Assembly: GCF_026914185.1 (NCBI RefSeq)
Contig: NC_070570.1
Span: 3,782,001-3,846,000, forward strand
Direction of reading: 5' to 3'
DNA: 64,000 nucleotides
DNA from: Puccinia triticina
Lineage: Eukaryota > Basidiomycota > Pucciniomycetes > Pucciniales > Pucciniaceae
Shown here one piece after another: positions 32,817 through 43,150 of this stretch. The notes below the pieces were generated by a model that saw only the letters and a program-made list of their open reading frames with translations, ran no database searches and was not told where the DNA came from. Positions within the stretch are counted from its first letter, which is position 1. Every line of letters begins with the position of its first letter. The translations under genes were made by a program, and so were the position numbers.

Positions 32817-33335
32817 CAGTGACCCCGCCATGTAAGCATAAGGATGGTGGACACAAATCCTATGCTTACATAGAGGTATGCTTCTTAGCGAAGTAAGCAT
32901 AAATCAATGTATGCTTATATAGGACTGGCCTATATAAGCATTGTGAATTTCCAGGGCAGCTTATGCTTACATTGGCAACCACCAGGAGTGGGTTGCCATA
33001 GCCAATTCACGCATGTATGCTTATATTTATATGTATGTATTTCCATTACTATCTTGCACACAGACATTTCAAGAAAGAACATTTTTGAGGTTGAAGAGCT
33101 GTAGTTTGGAGATTCTCATGGTTTCAGAGATGGAGAACAGCAGTATCTATGGCCCCTTGGCCTCTTTTCCCAGTCCTATATAAGCATTTTTTTGTTTTCT
33201 CCCCCCAATTTTTTATGCATTATGCATTATGCATAAAAAGCATCAAATTTGCGGTAACCAAAAATGGTGGATGGAAATCCTATGCTTACAGCAAATTATG
33301 CTTACAACGTGTATGCTTACATGGCGGGGTCACTG
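32817..33335. mobile_element. pogo-like MITE nested in copia pol
   Basis: 519 bp, ends CAGTGACCCCGCCATG / CATGGCGGGGTCACTG, flanked by TA (32815-32816, 33336-33337). CAGTG ends after TA fit pogo/Tigger-type elements. TATGCTTACA words repeat inside. Removing it with one TA makes the copia frame continuous (ELPC-TLDNPG). Confidence 0.9.
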
Positions 33336-34518
33336 TACAAGGAAGTTCATTCTCGTGAAAAACTATGGAACCACCACGCTCCAACTTATTTGAAACCAGA
33401 TCCCACAAAATCCAACCATGAGCCACATCCAAGATCCCAACGTGAATGAGTTCCTTTGCCCAGGGAACAAACTGCTTTGGATAATTCAAGTCGTGAAGGT
33501 AAGCGCGACATCCAAAAATGCAAAGCATATTCAAAGAAGGTTTAGATTTGATACAAAGTTCATACGGTGTCTTTGTTGAACCATTGTGAACAACATGGTT
33601 GAAAATGAATGTCGCATGTTTGAGTGCTTGAAACCACAAACAAGAAGGGAGCTTTGCATGAACAAGGAGAGTGCGAGCCATGTCAAGCAGACTTTGGTTG
33701 GTACGTTCAACAGCGCCATTCTGATGGTGTTCATACGGTATTGACATCTCATGACAAATTTGATGTTCTTTGAGAAAATCATTGAACTTATTTGAAATGA
33801 ATTCCCCGCCGTTGTCCGACCAAATGCAGTTGACATCGTATCCAGTGTGCTTCTTGAAATTACGAAACCAATTGATGACAGAGTTGCACGCGTCAGCTTT
33901 TTGTTTGAGGCCAAAAGTGGAAGTCATTCGGGAGAAAATGTCATGAATGACTAATCCATAGACGCTACCGTCAATGGCCTCAGGAAAGGGTCCAACCAGA
34001 TCCACCGCTACAATAGCACCAGGCTTGGTGGCTAAATTCCTGGAAGGAGACACAACTGGCACGTGACGACTTTTTGCAAGAGAGCAAGAATTGCATTTCT
34101 TGGCAGTGGAGTTGAAACGTTTGTCAGGCAAACCATAAACTGAATTATTGAGAATAGCCCGATTTAAAGTGCGGGCCAACAAATGGACAAGACAAAGATG
34201 CCATGTACAAGAAGAAATACTGGATAACAAGGAAACATTGGAAGGAGATTGATTTGAGGGGGAATGGGATTGAGAAACTGGCAGAAACCATCTATAATTT
34301 TCGGAGTAAGAAGTGAAGGTGCAACCGGATTGACAAAAAACAAAACAGCCGTTGTTGAAATGAACTGAACCATCCCACCAATCGAAAAAACCGACCGAAA
34401 GAACCGTGCCGCAAACTTGCAAGCAGAGAAGTACATTGCTGAGTTGAAGAGGTCCGTGATGTCTGTTGACGATAACATCGCCAACACCTTCTACGGGAAG
34501 GCATTCTTCGGACGCCAC
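33336..34518 (-). pseudogene. copia pol: GAG-pre-integrase and integrase
   Basis: Read from 34518. HLCLVHLL...AILNNSVYGLP then CNSCSLAKSRH (zinc-binding part), VAVDLVGPFPEA (first catalytic Asp), CIWSDNGGEF (second Asp) and VERTNQSLLDMARTLL (Glu region). Inserts the element cDNA into chromosomes. The frame is open from 34518 to the MITE; it is separated from gag/protease by a TGA at ~34522. Confidence 0.88.
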
Positions 34519-34524
34519 ATGGAG

Positions 34525-35001
34525 TCAAAGATTAGCAGGCTGAAGTGAGACAAAAAGATCACAGCATGACGTTACATGATTGGTGGCGCCCGTATCAATC
34601 AAAAGATCATCAGATTTTTTGGGGGCCGCAGAGATTGACGCCAACAAGTTATCCAAGACTTGAAGCCGGTTTGAGAGGACTGAGGATTTTTTTGGCCGCC
34701 AACTCGGGTTGCCGCGTCTGGGATCGTCCAGTGGCAGAAGGCCGTTCTTGGTAAGAGGACAATTGGGAGTCCAGTGCCCCCAATCCCAGCAGGAACTGCA
34801 CGGATTCTCAGGAGTCAAAGATTTAGATCCCCAAGAATCCGTAGGCAAAGCCCCATGACTCCCCACCTGAGATTGGCCACTTTTCCCGGAAATTCCACGA
34901 GTTGGTTTGGAGGACCGGGAACGACCACCACGTTCTTGTTGAGCCAACATAGCCATGACCGATGATTGAGTAGCCTTCTTTGATGCTTGATCCACTCGCA
35001 A
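34525..35001 (-). pseudogene. copia gag zinc knuckle and protease
   Basis: NPCSSCWDWGHWTPNCPL is the CCHC knuckle (C-x2-C-x4-H-x4-C) that binds element RNA; LLIDTGATNHVTS holds the aspartic protease DTGA motif. Bounded by TGA stops on both sides (~35030 and ~34522), both in the context CTT-TGA. Confidence 0.85.
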
Positions 35002-35031
35002 TGCTATGTTGAGCAGGTCGTTAGCCGAGAT

Positions 35032-35708
35032 TCAAAGACCAGGCGAGATGGAGTTACGGGCATCAATGGCATTCGCAACCTCGTTATGGTGAGTGCCAAG
35101 TCTGGAGTGAAAAATGAGAGACAGGAGCTTGTTGGTGGACCAACCACCCAAATGGGTCTCCAGATCAAGGAGATCACGTTTGAAAGACTCAAAACTGGAA
35201 GAAATGGTTGTTGAGATATCTCCCGAATCCTGAGTGAGACGACTCCATCGACCCAGGATAAGCGACCACAAAGAACCAGAAAACAGGGTGGAAAGAGAAG
35301 TCCAAGCGCCGTGGGCAGTCATCCCGTTGAGCAAAGGACGAAGAGCAGGATCAATTGGCTGCTTGATTGCCGCCAAAACCCCAAACGAAGTAGCCGAATC
35401 CTCTTCGTGGTGTTCTTGAGTAAGTAGTCCTCACGTTTAGTGACCAAGGCAATGGACTCTTGCAGCGCAGCCGCCCAGTGCGGAAAATTCAAACCGTCCA
35501 ACATTAGAGGGGGATCAACTTTTTGGCCGAGGTCCTGCCATTTGAGTTGGGTTGAAACTGAGGATGCAGAAAGAGTGTTAGCTTTTGAGGTCTCGTTGAT
35601 CATTTGGATAAGCAGGATTTTGAGGACATCCTCATTCAGACCTTCAAGACCTTGGCTGCCCATGGCATGCATAAGTAAGTCGTCTGTTGTAAGACTCAAA
35701 AGTGGTTG
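35032..35708 (-). pseudogene. copia gag, middle part
   Basis: LSLTTDDLLMHAMGSQGLEGL...LMLDGLNFPHWAAALQ, then a frame change near 35375 into LLNGMTAHGAWTSLSTLFSGS...FKRDLLDLETHLGG, the usual UBN2-type capsid region of copia gag. Forms the particle shell. The frame change and a TGA at ~35030 inactivate it. Confidence 0.8.
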
Positions 35709-36659
35709 TGAAACCCTTTTGCTGAATGGAGAAGGGGATGATGGAGGTGCAAACTCTGCCCTTCTATACTATCAGATAACAAGACCCACCAAGCTAAGCT
35801 TGGCAAGTTTTAATCAAGTGATAGGTCTGGTCTAGTTCCAGATGAAGTTGTTTGATGACAGGTATGTGAGATTTGAGAGTGAGTCCAGTAGTTATTTGCA
35901 AATATAAGGGTTGTAGTGATGGGTGAAGGTGATGGTAAGTGTGAAGGGTGGTATGTAAATAACTGGGGAATACTGAGCTGAGGGAAAAACAACTGGGGGA
36001 GAGAGCTCCTTATATAGACAAATGTGAGGGATTTTAGCTACAAGGGGGACCCTGGATGAGGGATTTTAGCTGGTGGGCTGCATACAAGTGGTGTCAGAAG
36101 ATATTAAATACAGGCAGAAAGTGGGGTGAGAAATGAAAGATGATGTCATACTAATGCAAGGAGCGCATAAACGAAGCGGAGAATGTCAAATACAGAGGTA
36201 CTTCATGCAAGGGGTGCATGAGTGGTGTCAGACTAATGCAAGGAGTGCAGAAATGGGGTCAGAAGACTGCATGCAGATGTAAGGGGGTGCATAAATGAAG
36301 CGGGGACATGTCAAATACAGAAGAAATGGGGTTGGTCCCCTGCATATGCAGTGGAGATAAGAGGGATAGAAAAGAGTATGTGTTTGGCTGGGGCTGAGTA
36401 TGCGTATACCTGGGAAAGGTGACTTGAGGGGTGTGACAGGTTGATGACTGGGGCTGGCCGTGTCCATGAGGGTCCAAGAGGGTGTAACTTCCAATCCAAC
36501 GGGGTTCCAGTGACGCTTCCAGTGGTGACTAGGGGTAAAATTGGCCGTAGAATCCATTTCTGAGGTCCATTTGGTGGTATCTTGAGGCCTAGGGTGCGTA
36601 AATATATAGTATAGAAAAAACTTTTGATTTTTCACTTTTCCGTCTACCACACCGTCACA
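35709..36659 (-). mobile_element. Solo LTR nested in copia gag
   Basis: 951 bp with TG...CA ends and a perfect 5-bp target duplication GGTTG (35704-35708, 36660-36664). On the minus strand it has a TATATAAGG box (~36010) suggesting transcription in that direction. Excising it makes the gag frame continuous between IQP and SLTTDD. Degenerate internal repeats of TGCAAGGAGTGCA lie at 36150-36300. Confidence 0.88.
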
Positions 36660-36664
36660 GGTTG

Positions 36665-37072
36665 AATGGTTAGATTAGGGTCGGAAGGAACAGGCTCCGG
36701 AGGCGGGGTCGTTGCAGGAGAGACAGATTTGCCTTTGCCTTTGGCGGATGGACCGGGTTGAGGACTGAAATGAGGCGGGGATTCTGGAGCAGGAACGGGA
36801 GACGGTTTAGACGTCGGACGGAAAGATGATCGTATTGTTGGTTGAGAAAAAGGATTGATTGGATTTGGGTTGGAGGGAAATGAACCGGGGACAAGAGAGT
36901 TTGAGCTTTCATCGTCAGACATAGACAAGGAAAGATTCAAAGAGTGGAATGATGAATTGGAAGGGTCGGAGGGTGAAGATGAAGGAGGATACACCGACAA
37001 CCTCTGAGGAGTAACTCTAGCGGTGAAGTCGGGGATGATAACTTCAGGGTTCTGCGAGCGAGTTCGAACCAT
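36665..37072 (-). pseudogene. copia gag, N-terminal part
   Basis: Starts at ATG 37072 (MVRTRSQNPEVII), Ser/Pro-rich and low complexity, and runs in frame to the solo LTR, beyond which gag continues at 35703. 37072 is the first ATG after the PBS. Confidence 0.7.
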
Positions 37073-37159
37073 AAAACCAAATATTCTAAGATTAAGCTTT
37101 GTCGTTGATGAGACAAAGCCTAAGTGAAGTGAATAGGGAGTTGTATGTCTATGAATCCC

Positions 37160-37185
37160 GCTGGTGACAGCGCGGGCTCATAACC
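37160..37185 (-). promoter_or_regulatory. copia primer binding site for an initiator tRNA-Met fragment
   Basis: Directly inside the 5' LTR the minus strand reads GGTTATGAGCCCGCGC; the plus strand GCGCGGGCTCATAACC resembles the anticodon stem-loop (CAT) of initiator tRNA-Met. Drosophila copia and yeast Ty5 are known to prime from this internal half-tRNA position; use here is inferred. Confidence 0.7.
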
Positions 37186-37417
37186 TGAAGAGCTGGCATA
37201 TCAGGAAATGGCGAGAATGAGATGAAAACTCCCCCAAGGAGAAGAATAAGATTGCACATGAGTAGAGTATATATATACAAGAGTAATTATGTACTTGGGT
37301 TGATGAGAGAAAATATATAAAGCCATAATTAAAGTATGTAATGAATTGTAAGAAAACGTAATGAAAATATGTAAACCCGTAATTAATATGTAAGACACAA
37401 AATGACAGATCATGACA
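37186..37417 (-). repeat. copia 5' LTR
   Basis: 232 bp, TGTCATGATC...GCTCTTCA on the minus strand, with TATATATA around 37267-37275. Partner of 30547-30778. Confidence 0.93.
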
Positions 37418-37422
37418 GAGGT

Positions 37423-39100
37423 GACTACTGAGATCCTGGCTACACACAAGTTCCCCCAAAGGGACTCAGAGCGAAAAGACCGGTGTGTTTGAGAAGGCAA
37501 GGAGAGACGGACCGTTCTGGAGGGCAGAGACGGCGGCGGAGATGAAGGCGCTGGACAGATGCTGTTGTTCAACAGACATATGGTGTCAATGTACATAGAA
37601 AACCCATGCTGCTTTTCCAGGCTCATTACTAAGCAATTCAAGGGTCACATACCAGGGGCTTTGGGGGTTGGCTGAAGCAAGACAACACAAAGGGTTGTAG
37701 GAGGGATTGGGCTTGGGTGCTTTGGGGACAAGAAGGTGTGCTCGAGGTGATTTTGCCGCAGTAGGGGCGCATAAAATACCTAGACAATGGTTGGGATGAC
37801 AATGTTATGTTGGCGACTGTTCTGATAGGCCGGAGGGGTGGGCGTGGCAGAAAGCAGCGAGGGCGAGTGTTGTCTATAAAAGGGGGGGTGGGTTCGTATC
37901 TTGTCCCTCAGCCAAGTCCAGCCGCTGTAATTCCAGCGGGTGGTTCGGTTCAAGCCCCTCCGCTGTTTCACTTGCTCAGTTTGAGGGGAAAATACTTGTT
38001 GGCCCCCCTTTTGCATAATGCCTTCAATGCGGCGCGCTGGGGGCCATCCTCTCACTTTTTTTTGACCCTGCTAGACAGGGATGGACAGTGGGCCACGGTA
38101 CATCAGCTTGCTGATGTTGGGTGGCAGGTTGTGGGCTTGTGGATTTGTGCATTGTTTTCTCATTGTTCTTTTGTGATGTTGTATTTTGTGGGGAAACCCT
38201 TGACTTTTTTTTCCTGTTTTTTGGTAATTTGTAGGGGGAAACCTTGAATTTTTTTTTCATGATTCACTGGCTTTAATATACTTGGGTAAATACTATGTAA
38301 ATCCCTCTCCTGAATTCCATGATCCTCTCCCTCTCCTTGGAGTTAAGGATCCCTCTGGGGCCTTGACTCAAAGGAGGATCAGCATCCTGCAATATAAAAG
38401 GGGGGACCTTTCCCCTGGAGAGATCTCCCCCCAAGATTATTACCATGCAAACCCGTGCACCTTACTATAAATCATAGTGAGTGGGGTTTACCAACTAACC
38501 TTCTCTTCCTTTTACAGCTCTTTGACCTCTACTCTTGTATTTTCTAGGTATAGGTGATTGTTATCACACCTGTAACCTAGAAAATAACCTTTCTTTATTA
38601 AAAGCTACGGCGCCTGGCTTGAGTTATCGCCGCGTCCCCTTACATTTGTAAGGGAGCTAGCCCCTCCGCTATTCAGCGTTGAGGTGTGGTTTATTCCCAC
38701 TGGCTGTTATAGCTATAGTGCGGCCCTGTTTTGCTGGCCGCTGCCCAAGCTGCTACAGCTCGTAATCCAAAACCCATCAGCCCCTCATCACATAATAGAC
38801 GGGCGCTGACAAGAGTCATGCTGTCAAGTCTGTTCAAGCAGACTCATCAAGCGGACTTGGTGATCAAATTTCACCGAGTCCGCTCAACCATATTGCTTGA
38901 ATGGACTCTTATCACACATCAATAATCAATCCCGTTCAAGAAGATTTCTCAAACGGACTCTTACAGACACCATTTCCATTCAAGCAATGTTAAACTGATA
39001 ATTGATCTGCATGAATTCAGCAATCATAACACCTACATAATTCCCCTCATCATATGTGCTTGACAATCCCATCATCATCAACTTTCACACTCTCTTCATT
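37423..39100. other. Gap with LTR-like and repeat sequence
   Basis: 37423-37641 (minus) is ORF-like and may be the other half of the region split by copia. 38280-38750 resembles an LTR on the plus strand (ATATAAAAGGG at ~38392, TTTATTAAAAG at ~38594) but no boundaries or target duplication were found. 38805-38970 has TTCAAGCGGACT-type words shared with 27416-27590. No gene recognised. Confidence 0.4.
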
Positions 39101-39127
39101 CTCAACAATCCCATTATCATCTACTAC

Positions 39128-39475
39128 CAATATTCACATTCCCATGTTCTTTTTATCTGTGGCAGGAGCACCAACATTCTATTTATCAGCCTCCTCCCAT
39201 CATTACCAGCAATATTCACATTCCCATGTTCTTTTTCTCTGTGGCAGGAGCACCATGTAAACCCCCCTCCTCCTCTGGGGTTCACAAGGTGTCACCAATG
39301 GACACCTGCCCTTTCACAGACTTGTAGATAGCCTGTTCCTCCTCCTTCCTTGGCTCAGCAAAGAACTGACATGCAGTCTCTCTGAGCCAGGTAAGCTCCC
39401 TTCCTTTGTCTCTCTTCTTTTCCCTCTTCTTCCTCTTGGAGAGAACTGACATGCAGTCTCTCTGAGCCAGCCTTG
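39128..39475. repeat. Two local direct duplications, ~80 bp apart
   Basis: ATATTCACATTCCCATG...GGCAGGAGCACCA occurs at ~39129 and ~39209; AACTGACATGCAGTCTCTCTGAGCCAG occurs at 39364 and 39444. The two pairs have the same ~80-bp period. CCAACATTCTATTTATCAGC recurs at 39168 and 39578. Confidence 0.8.
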
Positions 39476-39599
39476 CAATCCAAAGCCCCCCCCTGTTTGG
39501 TCCTAGAACATCCTCCCTGCGCCCGTTCCGCTGCTCATCCACCACCAACTCCAGTGAAGGGATTCAACCCTTACACACCAACATTCTATTTATCAGCCT

Positions 39600-40527
39600 C
39601 AAGATTTTCCTCATACTCAACAATCAAATAATCCAAATCATGAGTTGTCAGCCTGTATGTAACTAACCGTGTCTGAGAGGGTTGTTACTATCAAGATAAT
39701 GGTGTAAGATGCCAAGGATGGGCCAATGGGTTCGTGGTAAGACCTGTAAAAGGTTTCACTATATCAGTAATCTTGACTGAGAGGCTTGCTCAATTAAGGC
39801 GCATCCAGATCAACACAGGGTGTTAATAGGCATCCAAGGAATAACTCAACTTGGGTTCGTGGTTTTACCTACAGAAAGGTAAGTGTAATCAAGAGTTGAT
39901 GTTATTCCTGAATTGAAAGATGAGTGAGAATGAAGGCACTGTTTAACTATGTATGTGTTAAACCTTGCTGTAATGATATTCTGAGGGATAAACAGTCCTG
40001 GGGGGCGTGTTTATATAGAGGGGAAAAGAGCAGGTGGGAACATGAGGCGCTTGGAGGCGCTTCAGGACCAGGGGGGAACTGGAAGCGCTCAATGGAAGCA
40101 GATCCTCATGAAGATCAACATTGGAAATGATCAGGGCAGTGTAATGATCAGTACTGATCCTAGATCAGTAGCTGTGCACACTAGCTGATCATAACCAATC
40201 AGTGATTCTATTCAGTGCTCTTTGAATTGGATTACATCATGCATTGTTTATGTATTTATATCATAACCACCATATTATGTAAATAGGTACTGAGGCGTAA
40301 CAGGGGATAAATGAGTGATACCTGTCTTGGGGTATTTCACGTGTACAGTAATATTACAATGTATTGTAATCTTACTGTTTGCACGTAACTTAACTCTCAT
40401 AACAACCGTACATTATTGTAACTGTATTTAACTATGGTTATCTGTAATGTAATGTATAACAAGAGTAAATTCTTAAGCTGGTATCTAATGATATACATAT
40501 GTAATAAAGGTTTAAAAGGAATGTACT
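39600..40527. other. Gap, LTR-like fragments, no recognised gene
   Basis: TGGGTTCGTGGT with nearby GACCTGTAAAAGG / TACCTACAGAAAGG repeats at 39728 and 39853, resembling duplicated splice- or leader-like sequence. GCGCTT words near 40050 resemble those at 10240-10680. Nothing coding. Confidence 0.3.
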
Positions 40528-40974
40528 ATGAGTAATGTGAACAATTGCAGGTACTTGGTAGGTGTAAGGTACTGTGACATATACTCTGTGGCTGACATGA
40601 GTGGTCTTCATCCCCAAATTTCCATCAACATTGACAACAGACCCCCGCATACACAGTATCATCTAAATCATGAATCTTCTTACAATTTCAATCCTCAACC
40701 ACAAAACCAATCTGAACACAGCTCACACAAATCTCCATCCCAGCATGGAAATAACAATCATGGCAACCACAACTCCAGGTTGTCTATTTTTAACTTGCTC
40801 AACTCCCAGAGTGCTTCACCAAGAAATATGCACAATCCATTTCAAACTTATGAATATTCTTCAAATCTATCCCCTGTGCAAATACCCGCAAACTTGAATC
40901 ACCCACCTGAAATTGATTTGGGCCTTCATCAGGAACAAATTGATTCAATTTTATCTCAAGAGCAGGATTTTTAA
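40528..40974 (+). CDS. Asn/His/Gln-rich ORF upstream of Helitron remnant (148 codons)
   Basis: ATG at 40528; composition rich in Asn, His, Gln and Ser (e.g. QHGNNNHGNHNSR), ending IDSILSQEQDF. No domain recognised. It lies ~1.4 kb upstream of Helitron helicase remains on the same strand, separated mainly by the hAT-type element at 41142-42251, so it may be the N-terminal part of that element's protein. Could also be a low-complexity chance ORF. Confidence 0.35.
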   Translation: MSNVNNCRYLVGVRYCDIYSVADMSGLHPQISINIDNRPPHTQYHLNHESSYNFNPQPQNQSEHSSHKSPSQHGNNNHGNHNSRLSIFNLLNSQSASPRNMHNPFQTYEYSSNLSPVQIPANLNHPPEIDLGLHQEQIDSILSQEQDF

Positions 40975-41141
40975 AGGATCCTCCTGCTGGAAATTTGGTT
41001 GAACATGATTTCACAGGTAACCATTCCTTCAGAAATATTCCAAGAATCATTTAAACAGACCAAATGCATGGTGTTGGACTGAGCCTCCTGGGTTCAGGCC
41101 TGAAAATTTGAGGGCAGTGAGATGTTGTGTGAAGTGTCAAG

Positions 41142-42251
41142 TCAGGGTGTAAACGGGTTGGGTTTGGGTCGAAAAACAGTGCCCAAACCCAACCCAACAT
41201 TTAGCGCGGGTTGGGTTGGGTTGGGGCAGATTTTAAAATATGCTGCCCAAACCCAACCCAATGTCATACTATTTTGGGTCGGGTTGGTTTGGGTTTTGGG
41301 TTGACTGTCAACCCTCTGTTAGTTTGGACAGCACAGAAGGTTGCCATGGACCGCCCCTTACGCGGCCAGAACAACTTCGGCCGCCGTAATGAGGCGCGGC
41401 AATGGACTCGGCAAAGCACTGACCTAGTGGTGCTGCCAAGTCGTGGTGTTGAGTAGCACAATGTGCAGTGTAGATTACTATGCCCGCTTAACAGCGGGCT
41501 GGAAGTTAGGAGAAGAAAGGATTCCGCGCGCGGAGATCCTTTCTCCCTTTATATAGTAGGGGAGGCTCTCGTCAAGAGAACTTCCCCCAGAGTTTATTTT
41601 TGGTACCAAGCCCGACATCATTGTTGTTCAAAGACAACGATTGGGGCCTTTCCATCAAAACTCGACCAGCTTAGTCCTTTCCTTTCCTTAGCTCAACTCC
41701 TCGACCACTACTCGCCTTCGACCTCGCCTCTCGGATCCTTCTAAGTCTCCAAGCCGGTAAGTTCGACAGGCTTTCCTTCATCAGTTTCTCTTTCTCCCTC
41801 AGGCGTAGAATCCTTTGGATTCCAGCACATCCCAGATCTGCTAGGCCCCTCTCCTTTGAAGAGGCGTGGCTGCTCCTCCCGCGCTGACGGTTGAGTAGAG
41901 AGAGACTTCAGTCTCAGTGTTTTCTTGTCTTCTCGCCTCGCCAGCGCTATCTCTACGGATACTACAGTATCTTATCTATTCAGGGCTCAGTCACTTTAGA
42001 GACGAGCCCTGACATCGACCCAACCCCTTAGGCGCCAAAAGCCCCCAACTTGACTGTTGGAGGCGTCATAGTTGGGTCGCAGGCTGACCCGATTAGGAAA
42101 TAGGCTGCCCAAACCCAACCCAACAATTTTACAAGTTGGGTTGGGTTGGGTTCAGGTCATGTCATTTTCTTTAAGAATGTGCCCAAACCCAACCCAAAAC
42201 CCGACGGGTCTCGGGTCGGTTTTGGGTCGGCCCAACCCATTTACACCCTGA
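41142..42251. mobile_element. hAT-type element with GGGTTGGG repeats, split by a solo LTR
   Basis: Perfect 8-bp target duplication GTGTCAAG (41134-41141, 42252-42259), ends TCAGGGTGTAAACGGG / CCCATTTACACCCTGA. Both arms are filled with GGGTTTGGGTTGGG-type words and their complements. Without the LTR (41306-42014) it is ~400 bp. It contains no transposase, so it is non-autonomous. Confidence 0.88.
41306..42014 (+). mobile_element. Solo LTR (Gypsy-like) nested in hAT-type element
   Basis: 709 bp, TGTCAACCCTC...GAGCCCTGACA, flanks TTGAC (41301-41305) and TCGAC (42015-42019). A TATATAG box lies at ~41551 and CTCAGTCACTTTAGAGACG at the 3' end matches the LTR at 3784-4839. Confidence 0.8.
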
Positions 42252-42261
42252 GTGTCAAGCC

Positions 42262-43150
42262 ATAATCTTCACAGGATAAACAACCTAAATTTGCTGCGGC
42301 CAAGGCAGGATCACTTTACAAAAACCACCCCCACCCCCTGAATTGCTTCAGATCTTCAAAATTACATATCAGCCCAATATACCTGAGGGAAATTAACTCA
42401 TTCTATCCATCTGCTTGATAAATAGAAACTTCACATTTACATCTCTTGGAGTCAATGCCTCAACCAGAGATGCACTCAACAATCAAGGTGAAGGTATCCA
42501 TACATTCAAGGTGAATGGTACAATTCACCATAACATTGGAAGTTTGCTTCCACTTTCACAGGAATTCCCCAAATTCTCACAGCTGGACATATATGACACA
42601 GAAAATGAGTTTGAAAACCACAGAGTTCATGGTCAAGATCTACTTCCAGGACTTATGCAAAGAATCTAAACAATCCTTCACCATTAATATCCTATCATGC
42701 CACAGCTTGAATTTGTTCCATCTGAAATAAATCCAAATCACTCAATAAGGCTTACTGATAATGCTACAAATGTGGATCAAAGAGTTTACAAACTCCCAAA
42801 CGGCGACCAAATTGCTTAATAATAATTCTCAGGAACCTTGATTGGACAATGGGAATTTTTTAATGGAACCAGGTTGGGCCCAAATGTGATTTGCACAAGA
42901 GTTGTATCAGGTAACAGAGTTAACAATTCTGTGCCCATCCCTCAGAGTCACATTCCTTTCATATCTGACCCAGATAAGTCTGGAGCTGTCTGGACTGCCT
43001 TTCAAGCTCATACACAAGAAATTTTCTGTCAATCTGGCCTCCTCACTCACAATCAATAAATCTCAAGGTCAAAAAATTGGTAATTTTGGGATTGTACTTC
43101 ATGAACCTGTGTTTTGTATTGTCAAGAAGCAAGTCAAGCCAAACTACTAA
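42262..43150 (+). pseudogene. Helitron (PIF1-like) helicase remnant
   Basis: LREINSFYP...NFTFTSLGVN, then GIHTFKVNGTIHHNIGSLLP and QLDIYDTENE match the region just before and around the Helitron helicase start. RLGPNVICTRVVSGNRV (42860-42930), then LPFKLIHKKFSVNLASSLTINKSQGQ and GIVLHEPVF (42990-43115) match the C-terminal helicase motifs V-VI of PIF1/Helitron proteins. The ATPase motifs between are missing, and frames change at ~42668, ~42820 and ~42960, so this is an internally deleted relic. No Helitron termini were identified. Confidence 0.75.

Larger units (their letters stand above)
30547..37417 (-). mobile_element. Full-length Ty1/copia LTR retrotransposon
   Basis: 232-bp LTRs at both ends, perfect 5-bp target duplication GAGGT (30542-30546, 37418-37422). 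LTRs start TGT and end CA on the minus strand and differ at about seven positions (~3%). Order on the minus strand: 5' LTR, PBS, gag, zinc knuckle, protease, integrase, RT, RNase H, PPT, 3' LTR, i.e. integrase before RT as in copia. Interrupted by a solo LTR (35709-36659) and a MITE (32817-33335). Without these it is ~5.4 kb. Confidence 0.95.

Noticed and set aside
41142..42251. Telomere or subtelomere from GGGTTGGG words
   Set aside because: The words are irregular, occur in both orientations and are bounded by TIRs with an 8-bp target duplication.
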